Shown one piece after another: positions 41,211-49,707 of a stretch of 64,000 bases of DNA. Position numbers and translations under genes: made by a program. Position 1 is the first letter of the stretch; each line of letters starts with the position of its first letter. Source of the DNA: Atopobiaceae bacterium (GTDB lineage Bacteria > Actinomycetota > Coriobacteriia > Coriobacteriales > Atopobiaceae); contig JAFWMH010000065.1 of assembly GCA_017510785.1 (NCBI GenBank), positions 1 to 64,000 of the forward strand. The letters are read 5' to 3'. The notes under the pieces are model-generated. The model searched no databases, was not told where the DNA came from, and saw only the letters and a program-made list of their open reading frames with translations.

Positions 41211-42206
41211 ATGGTAAGTATTGTCCTTGCAAGCCATGGGGCGTTTGCCGAGGGCATCAAGCAGTCTGGCCAAATGATTTTTGGACCGCAAGAGGCTGTG
41301 GAGGCAGTTGTCCTCACACCCGATATGGGTCCGGATGATCTGCGTGCTAAACTGCTTGCTGCCATCGACACGTTTGAAGACCAGGAACAAGTGTTGTTCC
41401 TCGTCGACCTGTGGGGAGGGACGCCGTTCAACCAGGTGAGCCTGCTCCTCGAAGAGCACCCGACGTGGGTCGCGGTAACAGGTCTCAATCTGCCCATGCT
41501 GCTCGCTGCGTATGGCGAGCGTTTTGGGGACGGGACTGCCGCAGACATCGCGAAGGCCATTTTCCCGGAGGCCACCGCAGGTGTCAAGATCAAGCCCGAG
41601 AGTCTCCAGCCTGAGACTGCGGCTCCTGCCGCAGCCGCAGCACCGGCGAATGTGCCGACAGGCGCAATCCCGCCGGGAACCGTCCTTGGCGACGGCCACA
41701 TCAAGATTGCGTTCGCGCGCATCGACACCCGTCTGCTTCATGGTCAGGTTGCAACCACCGTTACCAAGATGGTGCAGCCGGACCGCATCATCGTGTGCTC
41801 CGACAACGTGGCGCACGACGACCTGCGTAAGTCCATGATCGAGCAGGCGGCGCCTCCTGGAGTCAAGGTGCACGTCGTACCTATCTCCAAGATTATCGAA
41901 GTCTCGAAGGACGTTCGCTTCGGCGACACCAAGGCTATGCTGTTGTTCGAGACGCCGCAAGATCTCCTGCGTGCCCTCGAGGGTGGCGTGGACATCAAGG
42001 AAGTCAACCTCGGATCGATGGCGCACTCGCAGGGCAAGGTCGTAGTCACCAACGCCGTTGCCATGGATCAGGCTGACGTCGACTGCATCGAGAAGATTGC
42101 ATCCATGGGCGTTAAGTTCGACGTGCGCAAGGTGCCGGCGGATAACCCCGAGCCGTTCGATGCCGTCATGAAGAAGGCCAAGAGCGAGCTTGCGAAGCAG
42201 GGCTAA
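41211..42206 (+). CDS. manX: Mannose-family PTS component EIIAB
   Basis: 331 residues from ATG 41211 (GGAGGGAG upstream). The EIIA domain (1-130) has VSIVLASHGAFAEGI with phosphoryl His9, and LFLVDLWGGTPFNQ. A Pro/Ala-rich linker (131-160) leads to EIIB, with phosphoryl His177 in FARIDTRLLHGQVATTV and LNLGSMAHSQGK-like elements (VNLGSMAHSQGK). It accepts phosphate from HPr and passes it to the sugar carried by EIIC/EIID, probably mannose, glucose or a related hexose. The three man genes lean to GGT, GCT and AAG codons, as highly expressed genes do. Confidence 0.93.
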   Translation: MVSIVLASHGAFAEGIKQSGQMIFGPQEAVEAVVLTPDMGPDDLRAKLLAAIDTFEDQEQVLFLVDLWGGTPFNQVSLLLEEHPTWVAVTGLNLPMLLAAYGERFGDGTAADIAKAIFPEATAGVKIKPESLQPETAAPAAAAAPANVPTGAIPPGTVLGDGHIKIAFARIDTRLLHGQVATTVTKMVQPDRIIVCSDNVAHDDLRKSMIEQAAPPGVKVHVVPISKIIEVSKDVRFGDTKAMLLFETPQDLLRALEGGVDIKEVNLGSMAHSQGKVVVTNAVAMDQADVDCIEKIASMGVKFDVRKVPADNPEPFDAVMKKAKSELAKQG

Positions 42207-42223
42207 AGGGAGGTAAGTAAGTA

Positions 42224-43039
42224 ATGGGCATTTCTATTCTGTTTGTCGTCTTGGTAGCCTTCCTTGCTGGTATGGAAGGTATCTTGGACGAGTTCCAGTT
42301 CCATCAACCACTGGTTGCGTGCACGCTCATCGGTATCGTAACTGGTCATCCTACCGAGGGCATTATGCTCGGTGGTTCGCTGCAGATGATCGCCCTCGGT
42401 TGGGCAAACGTCGGCGCAGCAGTCGCTCCCGACGCAGCTCTTGCGTCCGTTGCCTCCGCTATCATTATGGTCAAGGGCCTTGGTGATGGCACCGCTACCG
42501 ACCCCAAGGTCGCTATCGACGCCGCCATCGCGCTTGCAGTTCCTCTGTCTGTTGCAGGCCTCTTCCTTACGATGCTTTGCCGTACCATTGCTATTCCTAT
42601 TGTTCACTTCATGGATTCCGCAGCCGAGAAGGCAGATTTCCGCGGCGTTGAGATTTGGCAGATTCTGGCCATTTGCCTCCAGGGCGTCCGTATTGCTATT
42701 CCCGCTGCGATGCTTTGCATGATTCCTGCCGACGCTGTAACTGCCATGCTTCAGTCCATGCCTGAATGGCTCTCCGGTGGTATGGGTGTTGGCGGCGGCA
42801 TGGTTGCTGCAGTCGGTTATGCAATGGTTATCAACATGATGGCTACCAACGAGGTTTGGCCGTTCTTCGTGCTCGGCTTCGTTCTTGCTGCTCTCGGCGA
42901 GCTCACGCTCATCGCACTCGGTGCTCTGGGCATCGCTATCGCCCTTATCTACATCGGCCTCAAGGAGCTCGCAAAGCAGGGTGGCGGCTCCGGTGGTGGA
43001 TCCGGCGATCCGCTCGGCGACATCCTCAACGATTACTAA
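42224..43039 (+). CDS. manY: Mannose-family PTS membrane component EIIC
   Basis: 271 residues, seven to eight membrane spans. Start MGISILFVVLVAFLAGMEGI, the family element EFQFHQPLVACTLIGIVTGH and LGGSLQMIALGWANVGAAVA are typical of ManY. The C-terminus is a Gly-rich tail (GGGSGGGSGDPLGD). It starts 17 bp after EIIAB and forms the sugar channel with EIID. In other bacteria this complex is also a receptor for class IIa bacteriocins and phage DNA. Confidence 0.93.
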   Translation: MGISILFVVLVAFLAGMEGILDEFQFHQPLVACTLIGIVTGHPTEGIMLGGSLQMIALGWANVGAAVAPDAALASVASAIIMVKGLGDGTATDPKVAIDAAIALAVPLSVAGLFLTMLCRTIAIPIVHFMDSAAEKADFRGVEIWQILAICLQGVRIAIPAAMLCMIPADAVTAMLQSMPEWLSGGMGVGGGMVAAVGYAMVINMMATNEVWPFFVLGFVLAALGELTLIALGALGIAIALIYIGLKELAKQGGGSGGGSGDPLGDILNDY

Positions 43040-43061
43040 GCCGAAGGGAGAGTGAGAACAA

Positions 43062-43976
43062 ATGGCAGAGATTAAACTTTCGCAAAAGGACCGCATGTCG
43101 GTCGCATGGCGCCACCAGTTCTTGCAGGGTTCGTGGAACTACGAACGTATGCAGAACGGCGGTTGGTGCTACGCCATGATTCCGGCCATCAAGGCCCTCT
43201 ACAAGGACAAGGACGAGCAGGCTGCCGCACTTAAGCGTCACCTGGAGTTCTACAACACGCACCCGTACGTTTCCGCACCGATTATCGGCGTCGTGCTGGC
43301 ACTCGAGGAGGAGCGCGCAAACGGCGCTCAGGTCGAGGATACGGCCATTCAGGGCGTTAAGGTTGGTATGATGGGCCCGCTCGCCGGTGTTGGCGACCCC
43401 GTCTTCTGGTTCACCGTGCGCCCGATTCTTGGCGCTCTTGGTGCATCCATGGCATTGGGTGGCTCCATGCTCGGCCCGATTCTGTTCTTCGTCCTGTGGA
43501 ATGTCATCCGTATGGCCTTCCTGTGGTACACGCAGGAGTTTGGCTACAGCGTGGGCGCTTCCATCGCGAAGGACCTCTCGGGTGGCCTGCTCGGCAAGGT
43601 TACCGAGATTGCATCCATCCTTGGTATGTTCATTATTGGCGCTCTTGTACAGCGCTGGGTATCCATCTCCTTCACGCCGGTTGTTTCGACCGTCGAGCAG
43701 GCTGAGGGTGCCTTCATCGACTGGGCTTCGCTGCCTGCGGGCACCGAGGGCATCAAGTCCGCTCTCGAGCAATATGCGTCTCTTGGACCTACTGGCCTGA
43801 ATGTCGAAAAGGTAACCACGCTCCAGCAGAACCTCGACCAGCTCATTCCTGGTCTCGCGGCAGTCGCGCTTACGCTGCTCTGCTGCAGGCTCCTGAAGAA
43901 GGGCATTTCCCCGATTGCCATCATCCTTGCGCTCTTTGCCGTGGGTATTGTCGGTCGTTTGCTCAACTTCATGTAG
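43062..43976 (+). CDS. manZ: Mannose-family PTS membrane component EIID
   Basis: 304 residues. The cytoplasmic N-terminus has WRHQFLQGSWNYERMQNGGW and FYNTHPYVSAPIIGVVLALEE, then GVKVGMMGPLAGVGDPVFWF, all diagnostic of ManZ. It ends in membrane helices with LLCCRLLKKGISPIAIILAL. It starts 22 bp after EIIC with GAAGGGAGAG upstream, and a strong terminator follows. Confidence 0.93.
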   Translation: MAEIKLSQKDRMSVAWRHQFLQGSWNYERMQNGGWCYAMIPAIKALYKDKDEQAAALKRHLEFYNTHPYVSAPIIGVVLALEEERANGAQVEDTAIQGVKVGMMGPLAGVGDPVFWFTVRPILGALGASMALGGSMLGPILFFVLWNVIRMAFLWYTQEFGYSVGASIAKDLSGGLLGKVTEIASILGMFIIGALVQRWVSISFTPVVSTVEQAEGAFIDWASLPAGTEGIKSALEQYASLGPTGLNVEKVTTLQQNLDQLIPGLAAVALTLLCCRLLKKGISPIAIILALFAVGIVGRLLNFM

Positions 43977-44030
43977 GATGCTTCGTCCGGTGCCTTGCGC
44001 GAGAATTTGTCGCAGGGCACTCGACAGAAC

Positions 44031-44075
44031 GGGCCGCACCCGCTACCCTAATCAGGGAGGGTGCGGCCCTTTTTG
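44031..44075 (+). terminator. Rho-independent terminator after the PTS genes
   Basis: GGGCCGCACCC (44031-44041) pairs perfectly with GGGTGCGGCCC (44059-44069), followed by TTTTTG and more T-rich sequence. It separates manXYZ from the DUF956 gene, which may still receive read-through. Confidence 0.92.
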
Positions 44076-44102
44076 TTGTTTGAATCGTTAGAGGGGTAGT
44101 TG

Positions 44103-44543
44103 ATGGCGCAATCACAAAACAGCTCGGTGGACCTTACTATAAAGGCTACGTCGTTTCACGGCCTCGGGACGTATGGCGACATTATGGTGGGCAATAAAGC
44201 CCTAGAGTTCTATAACGAGCGCAACGTTGAGGACTATATACAAATACCCTGGGAAGAGGTCGACTATATTAGCGCCGAAGTAATCGGAAAAAAGATCACG
44301 CGTTTCGCTGTTTTCATTAAGCAGGGAGGGCACTTCTCGTTCTCAACGCGCGACAACAAAAAGACGCTGCGCGCTGTTCGGGAGTATGTGGGCGAGGATC
44401 GCATGTTCCGCTCCAAGTCGTTCTTCGATGTTGTGAAGCTCGGCATCAAGGGCGTGGGTAAGGGGATTGTTAACGTCGTGAAGCGCGATAAAGGCGATAA
44501 AGGCGAAAAAGGCGCTGCGAGTGATGAGGGCGATGCTGAGTGA
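44103..44543 (+). CDS. DUF956 protein associated with mannose PTS
   Basis: 146 residues from ATG 44103; the TTG just before is less likely. The body, containing TSFHGLGTYGDIMVGNKALE, IQIPWEEVDYISAEVIGKKI and FSTRDNKKTLRAVREYV, matches DUF956 (ManO-like), a family found next to mannose-class PTS operons and thought to modulate them. The C-terminus has a short charged repeat (KRDKGDKGEKG). It lies 23 bp beyond the terminator stem of manXYZ, so its level may depend on read-through. Confidence 0.85.
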   Translation: MAQSQNSSVDLTIKATSFHGLGTYGDIMVGNKALEFYNERNVEDYIQIPWEEVDYISAEVIGKKITRFAVFIKQGGHFSFSTRDNKKTLRAVREYVGEDRMFRSKSFFDVVKLGIKGVGKGIVNVVKRDKGDKGEKGAASDEGDAE

Positions 44544-44598
44544 GGCAACTCAACGATGGATTTGGTTGTTTGCTCAAACAAAGTGTTCTCTTTTGTCT

Positions 44599-44604
44599 TA
44601 TAAT
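44599..44604 (+). promoter_or_regulatory. Candidate -10 box upstream of efp
   Basis: A perfect TATAAT at 44599-44604, 51 bp before ATG 44656. TTGCTC at 44570 is too far for a standard -35 (23-bp spacer), so the promoter is only partly supported. Confidence 0.45.
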
Positions 44605-44655
44605 GCCAAACCGTACGTAAATTGGTCCCTAAGACCATGAGTAAGGAGAAATCCA

Positions 44656-45219
44656 ATGGCAACTCTCGGCATCACCGACCTTCGCGCTGGCCTTGGCGTC
44701 AACATTAAGGGTAACGACTGCGTAATCCTTGAGGCACAGCACGTAAAGCCTGGCAAGGGCAACACCTACGTTCGTACGAAGTATCGCAACATCCGCACCG
44801 GTCGTGTTAACGAGGAGAATTTCCAGCAATCTGCGAAGTTCGAGAGCGTCAACATGAGGACGCGCGAGATGCAATACTTGTACAACGATGGCGACATTTA
44901 CTACTTCATGGATATGGAGACGTACGAGCAGATTGAGGTTGGCAACGAGCTCATCGGCGACAATGCCAAGTGGTTCAAAGAGAACGACATGTGCCTTTTG
45001 AACTATGCGAATGACGTTCTTTATGCCGTTCAACCTCCCATGTTCATTGAGGTCGAGATTACCGAGACCGACCCTGGTTTTAAGGGCGATACCGTGCAGG
45101 GCGGCTCGAAGCCGGCAATTGTGGAGACTGGCGCGAGCGTTCAGGTTCCAATGTATCTCAACGTAGGAGAGCGTATTAAGATTGACACGCGCACGGGTAA
45201 GTTTGTGTCGCGCGTCTAG
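44656..45219 (+). CDS. efp: Elongation factor P
   Basis: 187 residues, three OB-like domains. EF-P relieves ribosome stalling on polyproline. The tip loop HVKPGKGNTYVR keeps Lys34, the residue that is modified in many bacteria; no EpmA, EarP or YmfI-like modifying enzyme is in the window. The end VPMYLNVGERIKIDTRTGKF is typical. ATG 44656 follows AAGGAGAAA. It begins the efp-asp23-nusB-xseB-tlyA-nadK-recN run. Confidence 0.97.
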   Translation: MATLGITDLRAGLGVNIKGNDCVILEAQHVKPGKGNTYVRTKYRNIRTGRVNEENFQQSAKFESVNMRTREMQYLYNDGDIYYFMDMETYEQIEVGNELIGDNAKWFKENDMCLLNYANDVLYAVQPPMFIEVEITETDPGFKGDTVQGGSKPAIVETGASVQVPMYLNVGERIKIDTRTGKFVSRV

Positions 45220-45240
45220 TCTGCGCGAAAGGAAAGACGC

Positions 45241-45600
45241 ATGAATGGCGAACTGGTAATCGCGGGCATCGGTGTTTCTCCGACGGTTGTTGCAACGATT
45301 GTCTCTCAGGCGGCAATGCGCGTCGAGGGCGTTGCTGCCGTGGGCGAAAACGCCATAAAGTCCAGCCTGATTTCGATGTTCACTTCACGACCCGCGGTAG
45401 ATGAGCCTGCGGTGGAGTCGGAAGTTATTAACGATCGGCTTCACATATCAATTCACCTTTCGGTGTTCTATGGATATCCCTTTACCAAGCTTGCAGAAGA
45501 TGTCCGTATGGCAGTTGCGGAAGCAGTGAAGAGCATGATGGGCGTTGAAGTTTCCGCCGTGGATGTTTGTATTGATAATCTCGTGTTTCCCAAGGAGTAG
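45241..45600 (+). CDS. Asp23/Gls24 family protein
   Basis: 119 residues of the Asp23 (alkaline shock protein) family: VIAGIGVSPTVVATIVSQAA, AMRVEGVAAVG and HISIHLSVFYGYPFTKLAED with VSAVDVCIDNLVF at the end. In Firmicutes the homologue (YqhY) sits at this same place before nusB and has been linked to control of acetyl-CoA carboxylase or envelope stress. It is 21 bp after efp and 6 bp before nusB. Confidence 0.88.
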   Translation: MNGELVIAGIGVSPTVVATIVSQAAMRVEGVAAVGENAIKSSLISMFTSRPAVDEPAVESEVINDRLHISIHLSVFYGYPFTKLAEDVRMAVAEAVKSMMGVEVSAVDVCIDNLVFPKE

Positions 45601-45606
45601 CGTCAG

Positions 45607-46029
45607 TTGTCTAGAAATGTTTTCCACGGGCGCACGCGTGCTCGAAGCCAGGCACTACAGCTTTTGTTTCAGGCTGAGGCGACCGAACGTTCCGTAGAGG
45701 ACGTGCTTGCCAATGGGTTTGTGTTGGGAGACGATGGCCCGTTGGATGAATACGGTAGTTCGCTTGCCCTCGGCGCAGATGCCATGCGCGATGAGCTTGA
45801 TGTTATTATCGGCAAATATTCGACGAATTGGTCGGTCGACCGAATGCCTTCGGTCGACCGAAATCTGCTGCGTTTAGCTTTATATGAAATGCTTAGAAGT
45901 GATGAAGTTGCTATTCCTATTTCGATTGACGAATCGGTGGAGTTGGCAAAGGCATTTGGTACCGACGAATCGCCGCGATTCATAAATGGTTTGCTCGGTC
46001 GCGTGGCGGCGGAGATTGAGGGGGAGTAG
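45607..46029 (+). CDS. nusB: Transcription antitermination factor NusB
   Basis: 140 residues from TTG 45607, chosen because AAGGAG at 45592-45597 fits it and the protein then begins NVFHGRTRARSQALQLLFQ, as the family does. SVDRMPSVDRNLLRLALYEM and ISIDESVELAKAFGTDESPRFINGLLG-type sequence are standard. NusB binds boxA of rRNA leaders with NusE. A short repeat of the VDRMPSVDR codons is visible in the DNA (GGTCGACCGAAT twice). Confidence 0.93.
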   Translation: MSRNVFHGRTRARSQALQLLFQAEATERSVEDVLANGFVLGDDGPLDEYGSSLALGADAMRDELDVIIGKYSTNWSVDRMPSVDRNLLRLALYEMLRSDEVAIPISIDESVELAKAFGTDESPRFINGLLGRVAAEIEGE

Positions 46030-46030
46030 A

Positions 46031-46288
46031 ATGTCGCGTCGCAATCGCATCGACACTTCGTCGTACAAAACCTTTGGCGATATTTCGGAAAGGCTCGACG
46101 AAATCGTGAAGCAGGTTCGGCGAAAGGACATACCCCTCGAGAGTTCGCTTGACCTTTTTGACGAGGCTATTGCGCTCGGGCAAAAGGCTGTGGACTTTGT
46201 GGATACCGATGCGGTTACAAGCGAAGAAAGCCTACGTGCAGAACGCGAGCAAAGTAATGCAAAGAACGAGGCTGGGAGCGGTGCGTAG
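46031..46288 (+). CDS. xseB: Exodeoxyribonuclease VII small subunit
   Basis: 85 residues from ATG 46031, one base after the nusB stop. It contains the family pattern FGDISERLDEIVKQVRRKDI, then LESSLDLFDEAIALGQKAVD. XseB binds the large catalytic subunit XseA. In the usual order xseA directly precedes xseB; here xseA is absent. The tail (TSEESLRAEREQSNAKNE) is acidic and polar. Confidence 0.85.
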   Translation: MSRRNRIDTSSYKTFGDISERLDEIVKQVRRKDIPLESSLDLFDEAIALGQKAVDFVDTDAVTSEESLRAEREQSNAKNEAGSGA

Positions 46289-47059
46289 GTGCGTCGCATA
46301 CGGCTAGACCAAGAATTGGTGAATCAGGGTTTCTTTGCAAGCACTGCGGATGCCATGCGTGCGGTTATGGCAGGCGAGGTTTCTACGAACAATAGGCGCC
46401 TAGAACGTGCGGGTGAGCAGGTGAAGCCTGGCATTGCTCTCCATGTGCGTGGACATGCTCCTTATGTGAGCCGAGGTGGACTTAAGCTTGAGGGTGGACT
46501 GGATTCGTTTGGCGTAAATCCAAAGGGATTAGCATGTATTGATGTGGGCTGCTCAACTGGTGGCTTTACCGATTGCCTTTTACGGCGGGGAGCGGCCTCG
46601 GTTTTGGCAGTGGATGTGGGTTACGCACAGTTCGATTGGTCGCTCAGGCAAGACAAGCGAGTTACCTTGCTTGAGCGCACCAACATGTGCGACGTCCCGG
46701 CCCTGGTTGGGGCGATCAAGTTCGATCTTGCTGTGTGTGACGTGTCGTTTACGTCGGTACTCACTATTGCTCCGGCTGTTTTCGACGTGCTTGCGGATGG
46801 AGGGGCATTTCTTACGCTCGTAAAGCCTCAATTCGAGGCCCCTCGCTCGGATGTGGGCGAGGGCGGCATAGTGCGTAGCGAGGCAGTGCGGCAGGATGTG
46901 GTTGCGCGTGTTTCTGAAGGCTTAACCCGTTTGGGTTTTGCCGTGGAAGGCACGTGTCGTTCCCCCATTTGTGGCCGCAAAGGTAACCAAGAATACCTTT
47001 TGTTGTGCCGTAAGGCGAAATGCGAGAACGGCGAGAACTGCTTCGATGGTGTACAATAG
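46289..47059 (+). CDS. tlyA: TlyA-family rRNA 2'-O-methyltransferase
   Basis: 256 residues from GTG 46289, directly after the xseB stop. The N-terminal S4 RNA-binding domain (RRIRLDQELVNQGFFASTAD) is followed by the linker YVSRGGLKLEGGLDSF and the FtsJ-like methyltransferase with SAM loop IDVGCSTGGFTDCLL and VDVGYAQFDWSLR. The K-D-K-E type catalytic residues (LKLEGG, CDVSF, LVKPQFE) are recognisable. TlyA methylates 16S and 23S rRNA cytidines and is needed for capreomycin sensitivity. Old annotations say hemolysin. Confidence 0.92.
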   Translation: MRRIRLDQELVNQGFFASTADAMRAVMAGEVSTNNRRLERAGEQVKPGIALHVRGHAPYVSRGGLKLEGGLDSFGVNPKGLACIDVGCSTGGFTDCLLRRGAASVLAVDVGYAQFDWSLRQDKRVTLLERTNMCDVPALVGAIKFDLAVCDVSFTSVLTIAPAVFDVLADGGAFLTLVKPQFEAPRSDVGEGGIVRSEAVRQDVVARVSEGLTRLGFAVEGTCRSPICGRKGNQEYLLLCRKAKCENGENCFDGVQ

Positions 47060-47099
47060 AACAAATGTCCTTATCTGCAATTAGGGGAGGCCAGAAGCG

Positions 47100-47957
47100 A
47101 TGCGGGTGCTTATCGTATGCAACTACTCCAGAGAGGAAGCCGGCCGCGACGCCATGTTGCTTAAATCGTGGCTTGAGTCACGCGGTGTGGAGGCAGTGCT
47201 AGCACCCGATTTGTACGACCACACCTCGAAGGTTGACGACGTTGCTTCGTTCGACTTGGTCGTGTCGCTGGGTGGTGATGGAACGCTATTGAGGGCGGCG
47301 CGTACGGTAGGGTGTGCGGGCGTACCGGTATTGGGCGTTTCGTATGGGCATCTTGGCTTCCTTACCTGTGCCGGGCCAGAGAATCTCTTCGAGACGGTGG
47401 GTAACGCGCTGCATGGAAGGCTGCATGCCTCCGTGCGCTCGACGCTTGACGTGCGTGCGGAGTTCGAGGGTGAGGACTCCGACGTGACGTATGTGGTGCG
47501 CGCGATGGCACTCAACGATATGTCGATTGGTCATGGACTGCGCGGCGATGTGAGTACGTTTGAAGTGAACGTTTCGGGAAACCACATCGACACGTTGCAT
47601 GGGGACGGTTTCGTGGTAGCAACGGCAACCGGCTCGACCGGCTATGCACTGGCCGCGGGCGGACCAATTGTAACGCCTGAGTTCGACGGGATGGTATGCG
47701 TTCCCGTGGCGCCTCACACGATTATGGCTCGCGCGTTCCTTACGGGGAGTTCCGATGTGGTTCAGATAACCATTGATCGCACGCGCACAAAAGAGACGTG
47801 TGTGTTTGCGGACGGACAACCGCTTGGTGAAGGCAGAAGACTGCTGCGCGTTACCTGCAGGAGGGGTCCGAACGACATCGTCTTGCTCAACAGAAGCAGG
47901 GAGAGCTTCTACGACTCGGTATCGCGCGTGTTTTATGGGAAGGCGGCCATGCGATGA
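47100..47957 (+). CDS. nadK: NAD kinase
   Basis: 285 residues. The GGDGTLLRAAR motif with catalytic Asp, GVSYGHLGFLT, LNDMSIGHG (NE/D motif) and ATATGSTGYALAAGGPIVTP are diagnostic. It makes NADP from NAD and ATP. ATG 47100 follows GGGGAGG with a 10-nt spacer. The stop overlaps recN (ATGA). Confidence 0.95.
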   Translation: MRVLIVCNYSREEAGRDAMLLKSWLESRGVEAVLAPDLYDHTSKVDDVASFDLVVSLGGDGTLLRAARTVGCAGVPVLGVSYGHLGFLTCAGPENLFETVGNALHGRLHASVRSTLDVRAEFEGEDSDVTYVVRAMALNDMSIGHGLRGDVSTFEVNVSGNHIDTLHGDGFVVATATGSTGYALAAGGPIVTPEFDGMVCVPVAPHTIMARAFLTGSSDVVQITIDRTRTKETCVFADGQPLGEGRRLLRVTCRRGPNDIVLLNRSRESFYDSVSRVFYGKAAMR

Positions 47958-49585
47958 TTGACGAGCTGCATGTACAAAACGTGGCGCTTATCGAAGATGC
48001 CACACTTAATCCGTCGTCGGGACTCACGGTTCTTACGGGCGAGACGGGAGCGGGCAAGAGTGCGCTTCTCTCGTCGGTTAAGCTGCTTATGGGAGAGCGC
48101 GCGGATGCCGGAGCGGTTCGGGAGGGCGCGGACGCTCTTGTGGTTGAAGGGCGTGTGTTTGTGCGCGATGGCGACCCCGATGGCTCAATCATTCGTCGTC
48201 GAGTGGGCAAAGACGGCCGGGGACGTGTGTCCATAGATGGTCGCATGGCGTCGGTTCGCGAGCTTTCGTCGGGCGTTGGCGCATCCATTGATTTGTGTGG
48301 CCAGCATGAGCACCAAAAGTTGCTGCAGCAGGGGAGCCATGGGGACCTGTTGGATGCATGGGCGTGTGAGCACATCGAGCCGCTGCGCGATGCGTATGCG
48401 GAGGCTCTTAAGCGCGCGAGGATGGCTGCCAAAGAGCTTGAGCGTGTGCGTAAGATGAGTCGGGATGCGGCCGATCGTCTTGACGAGGCGGAGTTCGTGC
48501 TGCAGCGCATCGATGAGGTGAATCCTGTAGCGGGGGAACTGGAGGAGCTTGAAGAAACGCTTCCGCGTGCGCAACATGCAGAGACGCTCATGCGAGCGGC
48601 GGAGGAGGCACGTGAGGCATTGGCAGGCGACGGGGGTGCGCTGGATTTGATGTCGGGCGCGTTGGCGGAGCTGCGAATGGCCGAGCGATTCGATTCGGGC
48701 TTGCTGACGCTTGTTTCCTCTCTTGAGAGCGCGCTCATCGATGCGGAGGACGTGGCTGGAGGGCTGAGGGAGTATCGCGACAAGGTCGATTTCGATCCGC
48801 GAGAGTTCGATAGGATGCAGTCGCGCATGGCGCAGCTACAGGGGATTATGCGGGCGTATGGCCCGCACATCGAGGACGTGCTGCGTCGCCGGGCCGAGGC
48901 CGAGGAACTTGTGCTTGCCGCAGGGAGCGGCGACTTATTCGTGCGCGAGGCGGAGCAAGAGCTTGATGCTGCGGAGAAGGCGCTTTCCAAAGCGGCCGAC
49001 GATCTTGACGCGGAGCGTGCCGTATGGGCACCGCGTCTTGCGGATGCGGTGAGCGAACAAATGAGACGTCTCGAGATGGGATCGGCCTCGCTTGAGTTTT
49101 CGCAGGAGCGTTTGCCACGCAGGCAGTGGACTGCGGCGGGTCCGAGCAGAATTGAGCTTTTGTATCGTCCTGCTGCGGGGCTGAGTGCGCGGCCGCTACG
49201 CCGTATTGCCTCGGGTGGCGAGGTGAGTCGTGTGATGCTCGCCTGCAAGGTGGTGCTTGGCGAGGCGGACTCCACCGAGACGCTCGTGTTCGACGAGGTT
49301 GACGCGGGCGTGGGTGGCGCCACGGCAGTTGCGTTGGCCGATGTCCTTGCTGAGTTGGGAAAGACTCATCAGGTGATTGTGGTTACGCACCTGGCGCAGG
49401 TGGCGGTGCGCGGTTCTCGGCACTTCTTGGTGCGAAAGACCGATGCCGGCGAGGCTGGTACGCCACGCACGACCATTGAGGAGATTCGTGACGACGAGCG
49501 CGTTGCCGAAATCGCACGTATGCTTTCGGGCGACACGAGTGCGGCTTCGATGGCGCATGCCCGCGAGATGCTCTCGACCTCGTAG
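47954..49585 (+). CDS. recN: DNA repair protein RecN
   Basis: 543 residues of the SMC-like RecN family, which gathers at double-strand breaks. N-terminal Walker A TVLTGETGAGKSALL, DLCGQHEHQKLLQ, a long coiled coil (about 150-350), then the signature RRIASGGEVSRVMLACKVVL and Walker B TLVFDEVDAGVGG, with VTHLAQVA as switch. It is the last gene of the efp-recN run. Confidence 0.96.
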   Translation: MIDELHVQNVALIEDATLNPSSGLTVLTGETGAGKSALLSSVKLLMGERADAGAVREGADALVVEGRVFVRDGDPDGSIIRRRVGKDGRGRVSIDGRMASVRELSSGVGASIDLCGQHEHQKLLQQGSHGDLLDAWACEHIEPLRDAYAEALKRARMAAKELERVRKMSRDAADRLDEAEFVLQRIDEVNPVAGELEELEETLPRAQHAETLMRAAEEAREALAGDGGALDLMSGALAELRMAERFDSGLLTLVSSLESALIDAEDVAGGLREYRDKVDFDPREFDRMQSRMAQLQGIMRAYGPHIEDVLRRRAEAEELVLAAGSGDLFVREAEQELDAAEKALSKAADDLDAERAVWAPRLADAVSEQMRRLEMGSASLEFSQERLPRRQWTAAGPSRIELLYRPAAGLSARPLRRIASGGEVSRVMLACKVVLGEADSTETLVFDEVDAGVGGATAVALADVLAELGKTHQVIVVTHLAQVAVRGSRHFLVRKTDAGEAGTPRTTIEEIRDDERVAEIARMLSGDTSAASMAHAREMLSTS

Positions 49586-49663
49586 CCGTGGAGGCTTAAA
49601 CGTTCTTACGCAATTCCTGAAGGTGACTTGTCCTAGGCTCTCTGTAAGGGTTGTATCCGCATT

Positions 49664-49672
49664 TGCTATAAT
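49664..49672 (+). promoter_or_regulatory. Extended -10 promoter of the ChW protein gene
   Basis: TGCTATAAT at 49664-49672 combines a perfect TATAAT with the TGn extension. Transcription should start near 49679, giving a short leader with AAGGAG before ATG 49708. The extension makes up for a poor -35. Confidence 0.55.
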
Positions 49673-49707
49673 GCTTCGGATGCGTCTTCAGAGAGTAAGG
49701 AGTAACC

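Noticed and set aside
47887..49323. 478-codon open frame opposite recN
   Set aside because: Ser/Arg/Ala-rich shadow composition, no motif, and it covers the RecN ATPase motifs.
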